Positions 35,257-44,710 are shown, counted from the first letter of the stretch. The stretch: DNA of 64,000 bases from Flavimaribacter sp024343425 (GCA_965227645.1 OZ245773.1:310001-374000); one strand, 5' to 3'. Notes: generated from the letters alone by a model not told the origin. A program made the numbers and translations.

Positions 35257-36522
35257 CTAGGCTGCGGGGTTGAGAGCGCGCGCAGGGCGCGCGAAGGCTG
35301 CCGAAAAGGCAGGGAGCGAAAGCGCAAGCTGGGTCAGTCCGGTGGCGAGCAGAAGAGCCCAGGCGACGCCGGTCAGACCGAACGGATAGGCCGCCACGAT
35401 GGCCCCGGAGGCCGCGAGAAAAATGACGATGGAGCGGCGCAGTTCGATATCCGCGCGATCCATTGCGCGAAACCATTGCGCGGTTGTCGCCCAGATGACG
35501 GACGGGATGGCGAGGAAACAGAGCAGCGAAACCAGCGGCGCGACCGGAGCCCATTTCTCGCCGAAAATCAGCGGCACGTAGACAGGAGCGGCCAGCGCCT
35601 GCATGGCGACAACCGGCGTGACGGCAAACAGCGCCAGCAACAGGCCGGATCGCAGCACGGCGTCGCGGCCGCTGCTGATGCGGAAGTGCGGAAACAGCAC
35701 GGTCGCGAACGCCACCGAGAAGGAATTGGCGATGCCGAGGCCGGCGTTCACAGCGAAATAATAGAAGCCGAGCGCGTCTGCGCCGAGCAGGCCGCCGATC
35801 AGGAACTTGTCGGACTGCATGCGCAGCGCCTTGACGAGTTCCACACCGACCACGGAGCGGCCGAAGCGGAGAAACGGCGTCAGCGGCGCGCGCGGTCCGG
35901 CAGTCGGACGCCAGGGATGCAGGTAGCGCATCCCTGACGTCCATATCGGCGCGCTCGCTACCCTTGCCAGGGCGATCGTGGCGGGCGAGTACCAAACGAT
36001 CAGGAGCAAGGCCGATAAGAGGTTTGCGGAAACGGTCTGGGCGCCGGCGACGAACGCCGTTCCCTTGAGTTTGCCGTCGCGCATTGCAAGGCCGCATTGG
36101 ACGAGGCCGGGCGGCATCAGGAGATATTCGAGCGCCATGACCGCAATCAGCAGCGCGGCGGTCGCGTTTCCCATCAGGGCATAAACGCCGCCGGCTACAA
36201 GGAGTTGCAGCGCAAAAAGGCCGCCGCACCATGTCCAGTTGATGCGGTTTGCGGTTCTGCAGGTTGCTTCGAGTTCGCTGTCGGAAGCGCTGATGACGCG
36301 CTGGATGACGCCGTTCTCGGTAAAGGCTTTCAGAAGTTCAGACGTCGCCATTGCGGCTGCGACAATGCCGACTTCAACAGGCTGCAGCACGCGCGCCATG
36401 ACGATGACGGCGACGATCCGCGACAGCTTCGCGGAAGCCTCCGACGCGAGATAGGCGCCGATGTTCTGCAACATCGACGACTTGCGCGCCTCGTTTATTC
36501 TGATCGTCATTCTGGCGAACAT
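35257..36522 (-). CDS. Wzx-type flippase, polysaccharide transport (MATE/PST family)
   Basis: 421 residues from ATG at 36520-36522. The frame is open further upstream but that region has no membrane character. About 12 predicted helices are seen, beginning SMLQNIGAYLASEASAKLSRIVAVIVMARV and including MATSELLKAFTENGVIQRVI, the usual N-terminal signature of PST flippases. It moves lipid-linked repeat units across the inner membrane. It is divergent from the Wza-like gene with a 233-base promoter region holding a perfect palindrome. Confidence 0.88.
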   Translation of the reverse strand: MFARMTIRINEARKSSMLQNIGAYLASEASAKLSRIVAVIVMARVLQPVEVGIVAAAMATSELLKAFTENGVIQRVISASDSELEATCRTANRINWTWCGGLFALQLLVAGGVYALMGNATAALLIAVMALEYLLMPPGLVQCGLAMRDGKLKGTAFVAGAQTVSANLLSALLLIVWYSPATIALARVASAPIWTSGMRYLHPWRPTAGPRAPLTPFLRFGRSVVGVELVKALRMQSDKFLIGGLLGADALGFYYFAVNAGLGIANSFSVAFATVLFPHFRISSGRDAVLRSGLLLALFAVTPVVAMQALAAPVYVPLIFGEKWAPVAPLVSLLCFLAIPSVIWATTAQWFRAMDRADIELRRSIVIFLAASGAIVAAYPFGLTGVAWALLLATGLTQLALSLPAFSAAFARPARALNPAA

Positions 36523-36641
36523 GATGTGTGAACCCTTTTTTCCTCCAGCGGCTCTTGCGCCGGGACAAGGGTTCAATACGCAATTCGCGGCGCAGGCGGG
36601 GGCGGCGTTGGAACAGTCGGATATCGCAAAGGCTCCAGCGC

Positions 36642-36657
36642 CTATCCTTCCGGATAG
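36642..36657. promoter_or_regulatory. Perfect 6-4-6 palindrome between flippase and Wza-like genes
   Basis: CTATCCTTCCGGATAG. Same 16-bp layout as the sites at 28306 and 41261. Confidence 0.65.
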
Positions 36658-36755
36658 TCGGCGTCTCGATATTTCCGGAAACGAACCAAAGGCTGCGCAC
36701 ACACCGCCGCGGCGAGACGTTAGAAAGCGCCCACATTTTAAATGAGGGTCTCGAA

Positions 36756-37997
36756 ATGACTAAGTTTGAAGACAGCAAGAAGACACGGCGCAGCGCATTG
36801 CGATTGGCAGTCCTGCTATCGGCCACCGCCCTTTGCGGATGCGCGTCCCTGTCGAAGATCGAAAACAACGAGGACGTGTCGCGAGGCTTGAGCTATCAGG
36901 CCCAGTATCGTTCCGACGGTGTAGGCAAAACGGCCGCAAGCCAGTCCTCGGTAGCGATCAACGCCCGGAAATGCACCACCGGTTCGGGAGCATCCGTCGC
37001 CCCGAAGACATCCTACGCCGGACCGGTCGATACGCAGCTGCTGTCACAGGGCGACCTCGTGACTTTGCTTGTCGAGGAAGACGAACTGCTCTCGGGCAGC
37101 TACGAGATCATGCAGGACGGTACATTGAAGATCCCGCATGTGGCGCCTGTCCGCGCAAGCGGGCGCACGGTCGAACAGGTTGAACGGGAACTCGCCGCCA
37201 CGCTGAAGAGCAATGGCTATTACCGGTCCGCGCCGCGCGTCTCGATCCGGCTGCAGGACATAGCAGACGCCCGCGTCAACGTATCGGGCGCAGTGTTCGA
37301 ACCCGGCGCCGTGTCCGTGGGCGGACAGAGTTCGCAGGACAGGGATCTGCTTCGTCAGGAAGCCAGCGGCGCCGGCGCGCGCGACCGCAGGCTCTCCCGC
37401 GCCCTGCAGGTCGCCGGCGGCGTGCGGCCCGACGCCGATCTCGCGCGCATCAAGCTCAATCGCGCCGGCGCCACGACGATCATCGACGTGCGTCCCGCCC
37501 TTGACGGCCGGCCGTTCAACGACGTCATTCTTTTGTCAGGGGATGTGGTCGAGGTGCCAAGCCGCAACTGCTTCCAGGAGGAACTGGTCAAACCGTCCTC
37601 CATCACCATGCAGGGCGTGCGGGTGTTCATGTCGAACCTCGCCGACTCTGCGTCAAACAATGCCGGCGCCGCCATCGGCAAGGAGACGCAGGACCTGCGC
37701 TATGGAACGCGCTTTCTGCAGGCGATCGCCGGCATGAACTGCCTTGGCGGCTCCAAGCTCACCAACGCCAACAGAACAGCCGCCCTGATTTCGAGAAACC
37801 CTGTCACGGGAGAATCGATTGTCGTTGAACGGTCGGTCGAGCGGCTGATGCGCCAGGCGGACAGGGACGACTTCAATCCCTACATCATGCCGGGCGACGC
37901 CATGGCCTGCTACGATTCGACCTATACGACAGTCACCGACGTTCTGGAGACGCTTCCCACTGTCCTCGGGCCTGTAGCCACACTCTCGCTTCTCTAG
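36756..37997 (+). CDS. Outer-membrane polysaccharide export lipoprotein, Wza type
   Basis: 413 residues from ATG at 36756, chosen because it gives a lipoprotein signal: an Arg-rich n-region, LAVLLSATALCG and Cys29. A poly-export (PES) domain follows (about 95-185: LLSQGDLVTLLVEEDE, YEIMQDGTLKIPHVAPV, ARVNVSGAVFEPG), then an SLBB domain, then a Cys-containing C-terminal part (NCFQEELVKPS, GMNCLGGSK). It forms the outer-membrane channel of the exporter. It is followed by a bidirectional terminator. Confidence 0.9.
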   Translation: MTKFEDSKKTRRSALRLAVLLSATALCGCASLSKIENNEDVSRGLSYQAQYRSDGVGKTAASQSSVAINARKCTTGSGASVAPKTSYAGPVDTQLLSQGDLVTLLVEEDELLSGSYEIMQDGTLKIPHVAPVRASGRTVEQVERELAATLKSNGYYRSAPRVSIRLQDIADARVNVSGAVFEPGAVSVGGQSSQDRDLLRQEASGAGARDRRLSRALQVAGGVRPDADLARIKLNRAGATTIIDVRPALDGRPFNDVILLSGDVVEVPSRNCFQEELVKPSSITMQGVRVFMSNLADSASNNAGAAIGKETQDLRYGTRFLQAIAGMNCLGGSKLTNANRTAALISRNPVTGESIVVERSVERLMRQADRDDFNPYIMPGDAMACYDSTYTTVTDVLETLPTVLGPVATLSLL

Positions 37998-38003
37998 GAA
38001 AGG

Positions 38004-38033
38004 AAGAGGCCGGGTCAATCGCCCGGCCTTCTC
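38004..38033. terminator. Bidirectional terminator between Wza-like and histidine kinase genes
   Basis: AGGCCGGG (38007-38014) pairs with CCCGGCCT (38022-38029) around a 7-base loop, flanked by T/A-rich ends. Confidence 0.85.
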
Positions 38034-40645
38034 TAATCGGATTTCCTGTCAGGCTCGCTGATGGAATATTGCACCAGCGCCTCGCGCGTCCGTCCCGCGA
38101 TTGCTCCAACGCCATGCATCGCGGCTTCCAGTTCACCGATGCGGTCTTCCTGGGCGGCGGTCTGGACGCCGCGCATGGCGCTTGCGAGTTCCACAGCGCC
38201 GAAGGTTGCGGCGGATCCGGCGCAGCGATGGGCGAGAGCGGCCAGTTCAGGCCAATGTCCGGCCTCGAAGTGGGCCTGCAGCGCCTTCTCGGATTCGGAC
38301 AGTTCGCTCATGAAATCATTGATGCGCTGCTTCAGTTTTTCCGCAGGCAACAACTCGGCCAGTTCGTCCAGAACAGACCTGTCGATAACCGTGGTGCGCG
38401 ATACGTCGGAACTCGCTTCGCTTTCCCGCGACTCCCTGAAACTTCTGAGCATTTTTTGCAGGTTACGCTTCCGCAAGGGTTTTATGAGACAGTCCTGCAT
38501 GCCCGCCTGCGTCAGGCTTTCAAGTTCATGGGGCAGCGCATGGGCCGTCAGTCCGATGATCGGCGTTGACGCGGATTTCCCGCCGCCGTTCCTGATGATG
38601 CGGGTCGCCTCGATGCCATCCATCAGCGGCATGCTGATATCCATCAGGATGAGATCGAAATCTCCGTTTTCCGACTTCTCCACACCTTCTATTCCGTTGA
38701 CGGCGACGTCCACGTCACACCCTTCCGCCTGCAGCAGTTCCACCGCCACAAAGCGATTTGTCTCGTTGTCCTCGACGAGCAGCACTTTCAGAGTTTCGAC
38801 GTCTTTGTTCTCGGCTGCTTCCGCATCGCTTTCGGCGTCCATTTGCGTTGTCGTGGTGATCGGTATGGTGACTGTGAACGTGCTGCCGGCGCCTGGCTTG
38901 CTTTCTATGCCGATGTGACCGCCCAGTCCTTCGGAAATACGCTGGCAAATTGCAAGTCCGAGCCCGTATCCTTGCGTCTTTCGCCGGTAGGAACTGTCCA
39001 GGGTGACAAACTCGTCGAAGATGCGCTCTATATCCTCCGGATTGATGCCGATGCCCGTGTCGCTCACCTTTAATTCGACAATCCGGTTGTGATAGGTGCT
39101 CGGGATCGATCGCACGGCGACTGTGATGGTTCCACCTTGTGTGAACTTGACTGCATTGCCGACCAGGTTGAGCAAAATCTGTCTGAGCCGGTGTCTGTCG
39201 GAGTAGATGTTGGAGAGACCGTCCCCGATATCCAGCACTATTTCATCATTTTGTTCGGCGGCTCTGTGTTCGTTCAGGCTGCGCACTTCCTCCAGCAAAT
39301 CGTTCAGCGAAAAATAGTTGTAGCGGAACTCCATGGCTCCCGCCTCGATGCTTGTGATGTCAAGCACGTCGTCGAGATGTTGTTGCAGGATTTCACCCGA
39401 GGCGATGGCGGTGCGCACATAATCTTCCTGCCGGCCGTCCAGAGCTGAAGATTGCAGCAGGTCGAGCGTGGCGAGGACGCCGTTGAGCGGCGTTCGCATT
39501 TCGTGGCTCATCATGGCGAGAAATTGCGACTTCGCCTTGTCCGCGGCCATAGCTTCGTCGCGCGCGGACATCAGTTCTTCCTGGTCGCGTTTTCTCTGCG
39601 AAATATCCCTGACATAGGCAATGAAGATCGGTCCTTCAGGCTCCATCGTCATGCCGATGGAGAGTTCTACGGGAAAAGAAGCGCCGTTGGATCGCATAGC
39701 GGTTACTTCGACGCGACCGGCGTCGATAATCTTCTTCTCTCCGGTCTTGAGAAAACGTTTCATCCCCGCGTGGTGGGCGTCACGCAAATTGGGAGGAATA
39801 ATCAGTTCGGCCATGCTCGATCCCAATGCGCGATTTCGGGTATAGCCGAATATGGATTCGGCGGCGGGGCTGAAATCGATGACCGTGCCTTCGGCGTCCG
39901 CAAGTATGATGGCGTCCAAGGATGCATTGACTGTGCTGACGAAGCGCGCATTGCTTTGTCTGGCTTCCCGGCGGCGACCGTCGGTCACCTGAAACTGTCG
40001 AACAAGCACAATGATCGCGGCGAGCAAAGCCACGACCAGGATGGCTCCGACGATCGCAGTCTGCTGCAAGAGGACGGAGAAGTTGGCGCGCTGGCTATCC
40101 GAGGTTTTGGCGAAAATCTTGACGGCCCTCAAAGACAGATTACGGACATCCTGTCTCAGACCCAGGAAGTCTCGTTCAAGTATTGCCAGCGAGGCGTACA
40201 GTTCGTTGTCGTCTCCGTCGATCAGTGGCAGCAGACGGATGAGACTGGAGCGAATGCTGACGAGCAGCGCCTTGGCTGTGGAATCGCTCTCGATCTGCCG
40301 GAACGATCTTCCCTTTTGAAGGATATCGATGCGGCTGTAGAAGATATCGAATCGCTTGCGAATTTCGACGATGTCGCTTTCACTGTCGTCGTCATAATCT
40401 TGCGCTGTCTTAATGCTGTTGAGCAGCGATAGATATTCTATTTCAAGCTGCGCAAGATTCCATTGAATATTGTCCTGTGGCGCCGATTGCAGAGCAGCAA
40501 TTTCGCTGACCATCCGAGAGCCAAGTATTGAGAGCGCAATGCTGCAAGCAACAAGCACAGCAAGTAGCATCAGTGGTCTGATTTGCCTTTTGCGGAATCG
40601 TCGTGTCGAAAGACCTGTCACCGGTCCATTTGACACATCGCCCAA
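38033..40645 (-). CDS. Hybrid sensor histidine kinase with REC and Hpt domains
   Basis: 870 residues. Membrane helices at about 23-43 and 195-217 enclose a periplasmic sensor of about 150 residues. A PAS domain lies at about 230-350. HisKA has FLAMMSHEMRTPLNGVL with His381; HATPase_c has NLVGNAVKFT, DTGIGI and GYGLGLAICQRI (to about 595). REC has Asp669 (DLILMDISMP). The C-terminal Hpt has His806 (LAHRCAGSAATFG). The chain His-Asp-His needs a final Asp on a separate regulator, and the orphan LuxR-type regulator at 27640 is a good candidate. It starts 17 bases after the SUOX-fold gene. Confidence 0.93.
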   Translation of the reverse strand: MGDVSNGPVTGLSTRRFRKRQIRPLMLLAVLVACSIALSILGSRMVSEIAALQSAPQDNIQWNLAQLEIEYLSLLNSIKTAQDYDDDSESDIVEIRKRFDIFYSRIDILQKGRSFRQIESDSTAKALLVSIRSSLIRLLPLIDGDDNELYASLAILERDFLGLRQDVRNLSLRAVKIFAKTSDSQRANFSVLLQQTAIVGAILVVALLAAIIVLVRQFQVTDGRRREARQSNARFVSTVNASLDAIILADAEGTVIDFSPAAESIFGYTRNRALGSSMAELIIPPNLRDAHHAGMKRFLKTGEKKIIDAGRVEVTAMRSNGASFPVELSIGMTMEPEGPIFIAYVRDISQRKRDQEELMSARDEAMAADKAKSQFLAMMSHEMRTPLNGVLATLDLLQSSALDGRQEDYVRTAIASGEILQQHLDDVLDITSIEAGAMEFRYNYFSLNDLLEEVRSLNEHRAAEQNDEIVLDIGDGLSNIYSDRHRLRQILLNLVGNAVKFTQGGTITVAVRSIPSTYHNRIVELKVSDTGIGINPEDIERIFDEFVTLDSSYRRKTQGYGLGLAICQRISEGLGGHIGIESKPGAGSTFTVTIPITTTTQMDAESDAEAAENKDVETLKVLLVEDNETNRFVAVELLQAEGCDVDVAVNGIEGVEKSENGDFDLILMDISMPLMDGIEATRIIRNGGGKSASTPIIGLTAHALPHELESLTQAGMQDCLIKPLRKRNLQKMLRSFRESRESEASSDVSRTTVIDRSVLDELAELLPAEKLKQRINDFMSELSESEKALQAHFEAGHWPELAALAHRCAGSAATFGAVELASAMRGVQTAAQEDRIGELEAAMHGVGAIAGRTREALVQYSISEPDRKSD

Positions 40646-40662
40646 AGCATAGGCAAGTTTCT

Positions 40663-41181
40663 TTATTCCCGAACTTCAATACGATCAAGTTGCCAGATGC
40701 TCTGGGAATATACAAGTTCGGTGCGGAATTTCGCGTCCTGATCATAGGGAAAGACAATCCACAAGGGTCCCTTGTCGCGAATCGACATTTCCTTGCCATT
40801 CATCTGGTAAGCAATGATCGGCCCATCCGGAACGGCGTCTGCGGTTGGAATATCCACGGCGTAGTCGTTCAGCGCGATGGCGTGAAGTTCGCTCCCCTTG
40901 GCGTCGACGGCCTCAAGCAGGTCGCTCAGCCGCACGCCGCGAAACTCGTTTTCGCCTTCGGTCCAGATGGTCGAGGTTTTGAATGAAGTTTCCGGCAGGG
41001 CCTTCAGCATCTCAAGATCGAACACGGCGGCGTCATCATGGTTTGTTGCGCCAACTTCGCCGGACACCGTCAGGATGACATCGCCCTCGGGAGAAGGCAG
41101 GTCTGCGGTGTGTCCTGCCGACGCGAATATTGCGGTCAACAGACAGGCGGCGATGGTCGAGGTAATCTTGATGACGTTCAT
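40663..41181 (-). CDS. Periplasmic SUOX-fold (molybdopterin-binding-like) protein
   Basis: 172 residues. A signal peptide (IAACLLTAIFASAGHTA) precedes a domain with LTVSGEVGATN, FDLEMLKALPETSFKTST, WTEGENEFRGVRLSDLLEAV and YDQDAKFRTELVYSQSIWQL, the pattern of oxidoreductase molybdopterin-binding domains found next to hybrid kinases. It has no conserved Cys at the molybdenum-ligand position, so it is more likely a ligand-sensing partner of the kinase than an enzyme. Confidence 0.8.
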   Translation of the reverse strand: MNVIKITSTIAACLLTAIFASAGHTADLPSPEGDVILTVSGEVGATNHDDAAVFDLEMLKALPETSFKTSTIWTEGENEFRGVRLSDLLEAVDAKGSELHAIALNDYAVDIPTADAVPDGPIIAYQMNGKEMSIRDKGPLWIVFPYDQDAKFRTELVYSQSIWQLDRIEVRE

Positions 41182-41260
41182 GGCGTTTCCTTCTCTTCAA
41201 GGATTTACGCCAAGTATACCTCAAGCCGACCGTCGCCGCTCGCCCCAAAAGTCTATCGAA

Positions 41261-41276
41261 CTATACGAAAGGATAG
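41261..41276. promoter_or_regulatory. 16-bp palindromic site upstream of the SUOX/kinase operon
   Basis: CTATACGAAAGGATAG, half-sites CTATAC and GGATAG with a 4-base spacer, 80 bases upstream of the SUOX-fold gene. Confidence 0.6.
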
Positions 41277-41423
41277 TCGATGTCCGAAGGTCGTTTGCTT
41301 GTCTCGCTTTGATTTGGTTGGCGCAGCCACCCACGCCGTTGCCGGTCAGGGCGCTGATCTTGCGCAACGCCCCGAAAAATTGTCGACCCAATGTTGGCTG
41401 TAAGAGGTATGAAAAAGAGGATT

Positions 41424-41450
41424 GCCAGGCCCGAATTTTTCGGGCCTTAC
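41424..41450. terminator. Terminator behind the small exported protein gene
   Basis: AGGCCCGAA (41427-41435) pairs with TTCGGGCCT (41439-41447) around TTT. It lies just after the stop codon of the minus-strand gene. Confidence 0.8.
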
Positions 41451-41451
41451 A

Positions 41452-41829
41452 TCACTTCGCGGACAATGTCGAAGTGTTCACCAGGGAGAATTCTTCGTTC
41501 TCGTTATTCCGATTGAAGCGTTCCGCCTTGTAGCCATCGCCGTCAGCGGTCAGTACATAGAGGACCCGCTTGTCTCCGAACTCGAGACCCGTGTCGGTTT
41601 CCTTGAGCGTAAATCCGGTGAAGCATCTTTCACCGTCGTTCTTTGAAGTTAAGCAGTCCGTCACCGAATTATCTTCTGCGAGTGTAATAACGGAAGTGCC
41701 GATAATCTCGTTCGTCTTGACACTGAGCCATTCTCCGCTGAGGACGCGCTCGTCAGCTGCATGAGCAGCGGCAAAAGTTGAGAGTGACAGTGTAATTGCA
41801 AGTGGAATTGCTTTGAGAAGATTGCTCAT
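41452..41829 (-). CDS. Small exported protein of unknown function
   Basis: 125 residues with a clear signal peptide (MSNLLKAIPLAITLSLSTFA ending in AHA). The mature domain is beta-rich (LSGEWLSVKTNEIIG, FGDKRVLYVLTADGDGYKAE) with two cysteines (TDCLTS and ERCFTG). No family recognised. A single-gene unit with its own terminator. Confidence 0.7.
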   Translation of the reverse strand: MSNLLKAIPLAITLSLSTFAAAHAADERVLSGEWLSVKTNEIIGTSVITLAEDNSVTDCLTSKNDGERCFTGFTLKETDTGLEFGDKRVLYVLTADGDGYKAERFNRNNENEEFSLVNTSTLSAK

Positions 41830-42013
41830 GTGAACTCCATATCTGACTTTGGGCCCTTCTATCGACTTCCAGAGCCTGAATCTACTGTGAGATCGGCGAT
41901 CCTGATAAATTTAAGTTTGTCCTCGCAAGTCGCGATTCTTGCAAGGCGCCTGCATCGAATTTTGGATCGCGACTTTCCTTCAAACAGCAGTGCATGTGAA
42001 ACAAGCGCTCTTG

Positions 42014-42355
42014 TCAGCGCGTTCGCAATCTGTAGCGCCTGTACCAGTAACCGGCGGAACGCCCGGCGTATATGTGGGCCGAGATGATCAGGACGGGAAC
42101 GACTCCAAACGTTGCAACCGAAAAAATGATGTACCAGCCAGCCGGACTGCCGGTTCCTGAGCCATTGTCGTGAGCGTTTGCAAAGATCGGCAGGCAAATC
42201 ACAACGATCAGCCAGCAAACGACGCCGAGAATCAATTTCAACGCCGACAGGATCGACCAGTCGGACCGGCGCAGAGGCCACCTCCACGCTGCAAGCAAAA
42301 GCGGCGCCCAGTGAATTGCCAATATGATCGCGACGGCGATGAGTACGGCGTGCAT
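42014..42355 (-). CDS. Small membrane protein of unknown function
   Basis: 113 residues with three likely membrane helices (VLIAVAIILAIHWAPLLLA, LKLILGVVCWLIVVICLPIF, WYIIFSVATFGVVPVLIISA) and a Tyr/Arg-rich C-terminal tail. The start is ATG with only a weak GGAA upstream. Codon use is plausible, and no competing gene exists on the other strand. Confidence 0.55.
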   Translation of the reverse strand: MHAVLIAVAIILAIHWAPLLLAAWRWPLRRSDWSILSALKLILGVVCWLIVVICLPIFANAHDNGSGTGSPAGWYIIFSVATFGVVPVLIISAHIYAGRSAGYWYRRYRLRTR

Positions 42356-42536
42356 TTTTCCAGAGCCAAATATTTTTTATGAGCTTTAGCAAGCAATGCT
42401 CTACCGGATGATTAATAAATATGATTGATTGTGAGTTATAGCAGGGGGAAGGGCATCGATATTCTGTATTCGGTGTCCACAAATTCAGAAAACGGGGATA
42501 GTTTTGAAGATATCGGATTGGCAATTCTGTCTGCCA

Positions 42537-44306
42537 ATGGCTGCCAGATTGTGTTCTTTCAGTCGTTCAGTTGTCACCGCAACGATTATTTCGCTCTTTT
42601 TTCTTTTCAATGTTCAGGCGCAGGGCGTCGAACAGAGCCGCGTGATGTTTATCCTTGACGGTTCGAACAGCATGTGGGGGCAAATTGACGGAACCGCCAA
42701 GATCACCATCGCCAAGGAGGTCATGACCGATCTGATCACCGGGTGGGACGAGTCTGTGCCCGTGGGCCTGATGATTTACGGTCACCGGCGCAAAGACGAT
42801 TGTCTGGATGTGGAAACGATCACGACGCCGGACAGGATCGATCGCAGGCCATTGATTGAGAAGGTTCAGTCGATCAGCCCAAAGGGGAAGACGCCGATAA
42901 GTCTCGCTCTCACCCAGGCGTCCTCCGAACTGCTTCTGCAGAGATTGCAAAATCCGTCCATTTCCAACCAGACGAAAACGTCATTGGTTCTGGTCAGCGA
43001 CGGGCTCGAGACCTGTAACGGCGATCCTTGCGCAACAGCGCGTTCTCTCGATATCGCCAATCCCGGAACTGATGTGCATGTCATCGGCTTTGATTTGACG
43101 GACGAGGAATCCGCGGCCCTTCAATGCATCGCGGATGCGTCGGGCGGGACATTCTTCCGCGCCAACAATGCGCGCGATCTTCAGGATGCTCTCAGGAAGA
43201 CAGTGGAAATCGCGGGAGCCGCGCCGGATTCTCCACCTGCGCCTGCGCCCGAGGCGCCTGGTCCCGAGCCTGCCAGGGCCGAACCCTCGATGCTTCTCTA
43301 TGCGAAATTCTGCGAAACCTGTGAGAGGATAGAGGCCGGGAAAGTGCACTGGATTGTTGAAAGCGCCGACGGTGAAAAGCTGTTTGACGGTCTCGGCATT
43401 CTCTTTCCCGACGACCCTGAATTTGAGCCCGGAACCTACAAGGCGACCGTGCGCTATTTGTCCGGCGTTCTCGTGCGCGATGCGGAACTGGTGATTGGCG
43501 AGGATGGCCGGCAGGTCGGCGAAGTCAATCTGAATGGCGGTTCGGCGGTTCTGTTCGCCTATGCAACGGACGAAAAGACAGTCCCCGCCAATCCGATCTT
43601 TTACCAGTTCTTTCCAATCGTTGACGGAAAAGCGTCGTCCAGTGCTCTGACCGAAGCGGCGTCATCCAATGCCGTCACGTGGCTGCCCGCCGGCCGATAC
43701 AAGGTCGTCGCCTCGCACGATCAGATCAAGGAGAGCGCCGAAATAGAAATCCGTGCCGGGCAGGAAACGATCTATGAATTCGACATGCGCGTCGGCTATT
43801 TCCAGCCCTCCGCCGTGCTGACGCCCGGCGGGAAGCCGCTTGGCGGGAACATGGATTATCGGCTGTTCACATCAGAGACCAACGCCAACGACAGCTACGC
43901 CAGCGGCATGGGGTTCATCACCGGCGGCGACGGGACAGCTTTGCGGCCGGGTCCGTATTTCGTCCGCGCGACCCTGTCCTACAATCGCGGCTACGTTACG
44001 CTGCGCAGGATATTCCCGTTCGAGATAAGGGCGAACGAGGTGACAGAACCGGTTTTCGACATGAACGCCGGCCTGCTCGCCCACGCCGTGAAGAGTAAAA
44101 GCGGAAAAGGCATTTCAAACATAGACTACATCCGCGAAAGCGATGGTGTCCGTGTCGCCTATTTCAACACCGGCGGGTCCAACACAGCGGCTTTCGCAGT
44201 CGGTCGGTATCATTTGCGCATTCTGAGCGGCGGCGAAACCTACGAGAGTGATCCGTTCGAGATCACGGCTGGCAAGACGACCACGGTCGATGTGACAATT
44301 CCTTGA
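42537..44306 (+). CDS. Exported von Willebrand factor A-domain protein
   Basis: 589 residues from the ATG at 42537, chosen for a compact signal peptide ending VQAQ; a TTG at 42504 with a better purine run is an alternative. The vWA domain (about residues 35-220) has an intact MIDAS start (VMFILDGSNSMWG), then KTSLVLVSDGLETCNGDPC and HVIGFDLTDEES. A Pro/Ala-rich linker precedes about 330 residues that look like repeated beta-sandwich domains, with similar FxPGxYKATVRY-like units (EFEPGTYKATV, WLPAGRYKVVAS, ALRPGPYFVRAT). Probably periplasmic and in one transcript with the next three exported proteins. Confidence 0.82.
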   Translation: MAARLCSFSRSVVTATIISLFFLFNVQAQGVEQSRVMFILDGSNSMWGQIDGTAKITIAKEVMTDLITGWDESVPVGLMIYGHRRKDDCLDVETITTPDRIDRRPLIEKVQSISPKGKTPISLALTQASSELLLQRLQNPSISNQTKTSLVLVSDGLETCNGDPCATARSLDIANPGTDVHVIGFDLTDEESAALQCIADASGGTFFRANNARDLQDALRKTVEIAGAAPDSPPAPAPEAPGPEPARAEPSMLLYAKFCETCERIEAGKVHWIVESADGEKLFDGLGILFPDDPEFEPGTYKATVRYLSGVLVRDAELVIGEDGRQVGEVNLNGGSAVLFAYATDEKTVPANPIFYQFFPIVDGKASSSALTEAASSNAVTWLPAGRYKVVASHDQIKESAEIEIRAGQETIYEFDMRVGYFQPSAVLTPGGKPLGGNMDYRLFTSETNANDSYASGMGFITGGDGTALRPGPYFVRATLSYNRGYVTLRRIFPFEIRANEVTEPVFDMNAGLLAHAVKSKSGKGISNIDYIRESDGVRVAYFNTGGSNTAAFAVGRYHLRILSGGETYESDPFEITAGKTTTVDVTIP

Positions 44307-44314
44307 GAGAAACC

Positions 44315-44710
44315 ATGCGCATAGCCACAAGAACGCTATGGATCCTTTTTCGTCTGGGCTTCGCCGTCCTGCTGGCGGAGGCGGCTATAGCACAGGAACT
44401 GGACGCGCCGGTGATGGAGCGGGCCAGCGACGATCTCGACACCTGCGCGCTGGGGCGCGTCACAGGGTTGAAAGCCAATGGCGATGGATTCCTCGCCGTG
44501 CGCTCCGGACCCGCCTCCGGTCACAGGAAACTTGACGAGTTGCACAATGGCGACAAGGTCTGGCTGTTTGACCGTCAAGGCCAATGGATCGGCATTGTCT
44601 ACGGCGTGGAAGAGGTCTCCTGCGATCCGATCGAAAAGGATCGCATCGTGCCCCACGCAGGTAGAAAGGGGTGGGTGCATGAAAACTGGGTCGAAATCAT
44701 TGCCGGCTAG
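44315..44710 (+). CDS. Exported SH3b-domain protein
   Basis: 131 residues from ATG at 44315, 8 bases after the vWA gene. A signal peptide (LWILFRLGFAVLLAEAAIAQ) precedes a bacterial SH3 domain: RVTGLKANGDGFLAVRSGP, KLDELHNGDKVWLFDRQGQW and GWVHENWVEI. Such domains bind peptidoglycan or protein. Its last 32 bases overlap the start of the next gene. Confidence 0.82.
   Translation: MRIATRTLWILFRLGFAVLLAEAAIAQELDAPVMERASDDLDTCALGRVTGLKANGDGFLAVRSGPASGHRKLDELHNGDKVWLFDRQGQWIGIVYGVEEVSCDPIEKDRIVPHAGRKGWVHENWVEIIAG

Noticed and set aside
34276..35937. Long plus-strand frame of 553 codons
   Set aside because: It is antisense to a GT2 gene and the flippase gene, and its Arg/Gly/Asp-rich composition is that of a shadow frame of GC-rich DNA.
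40663..41181. Active sulfite oxidase-type molybdoenzyme
   Set aside because: No conserved molybdenum-ligand Cys and too short; a sensory partner is more likely.
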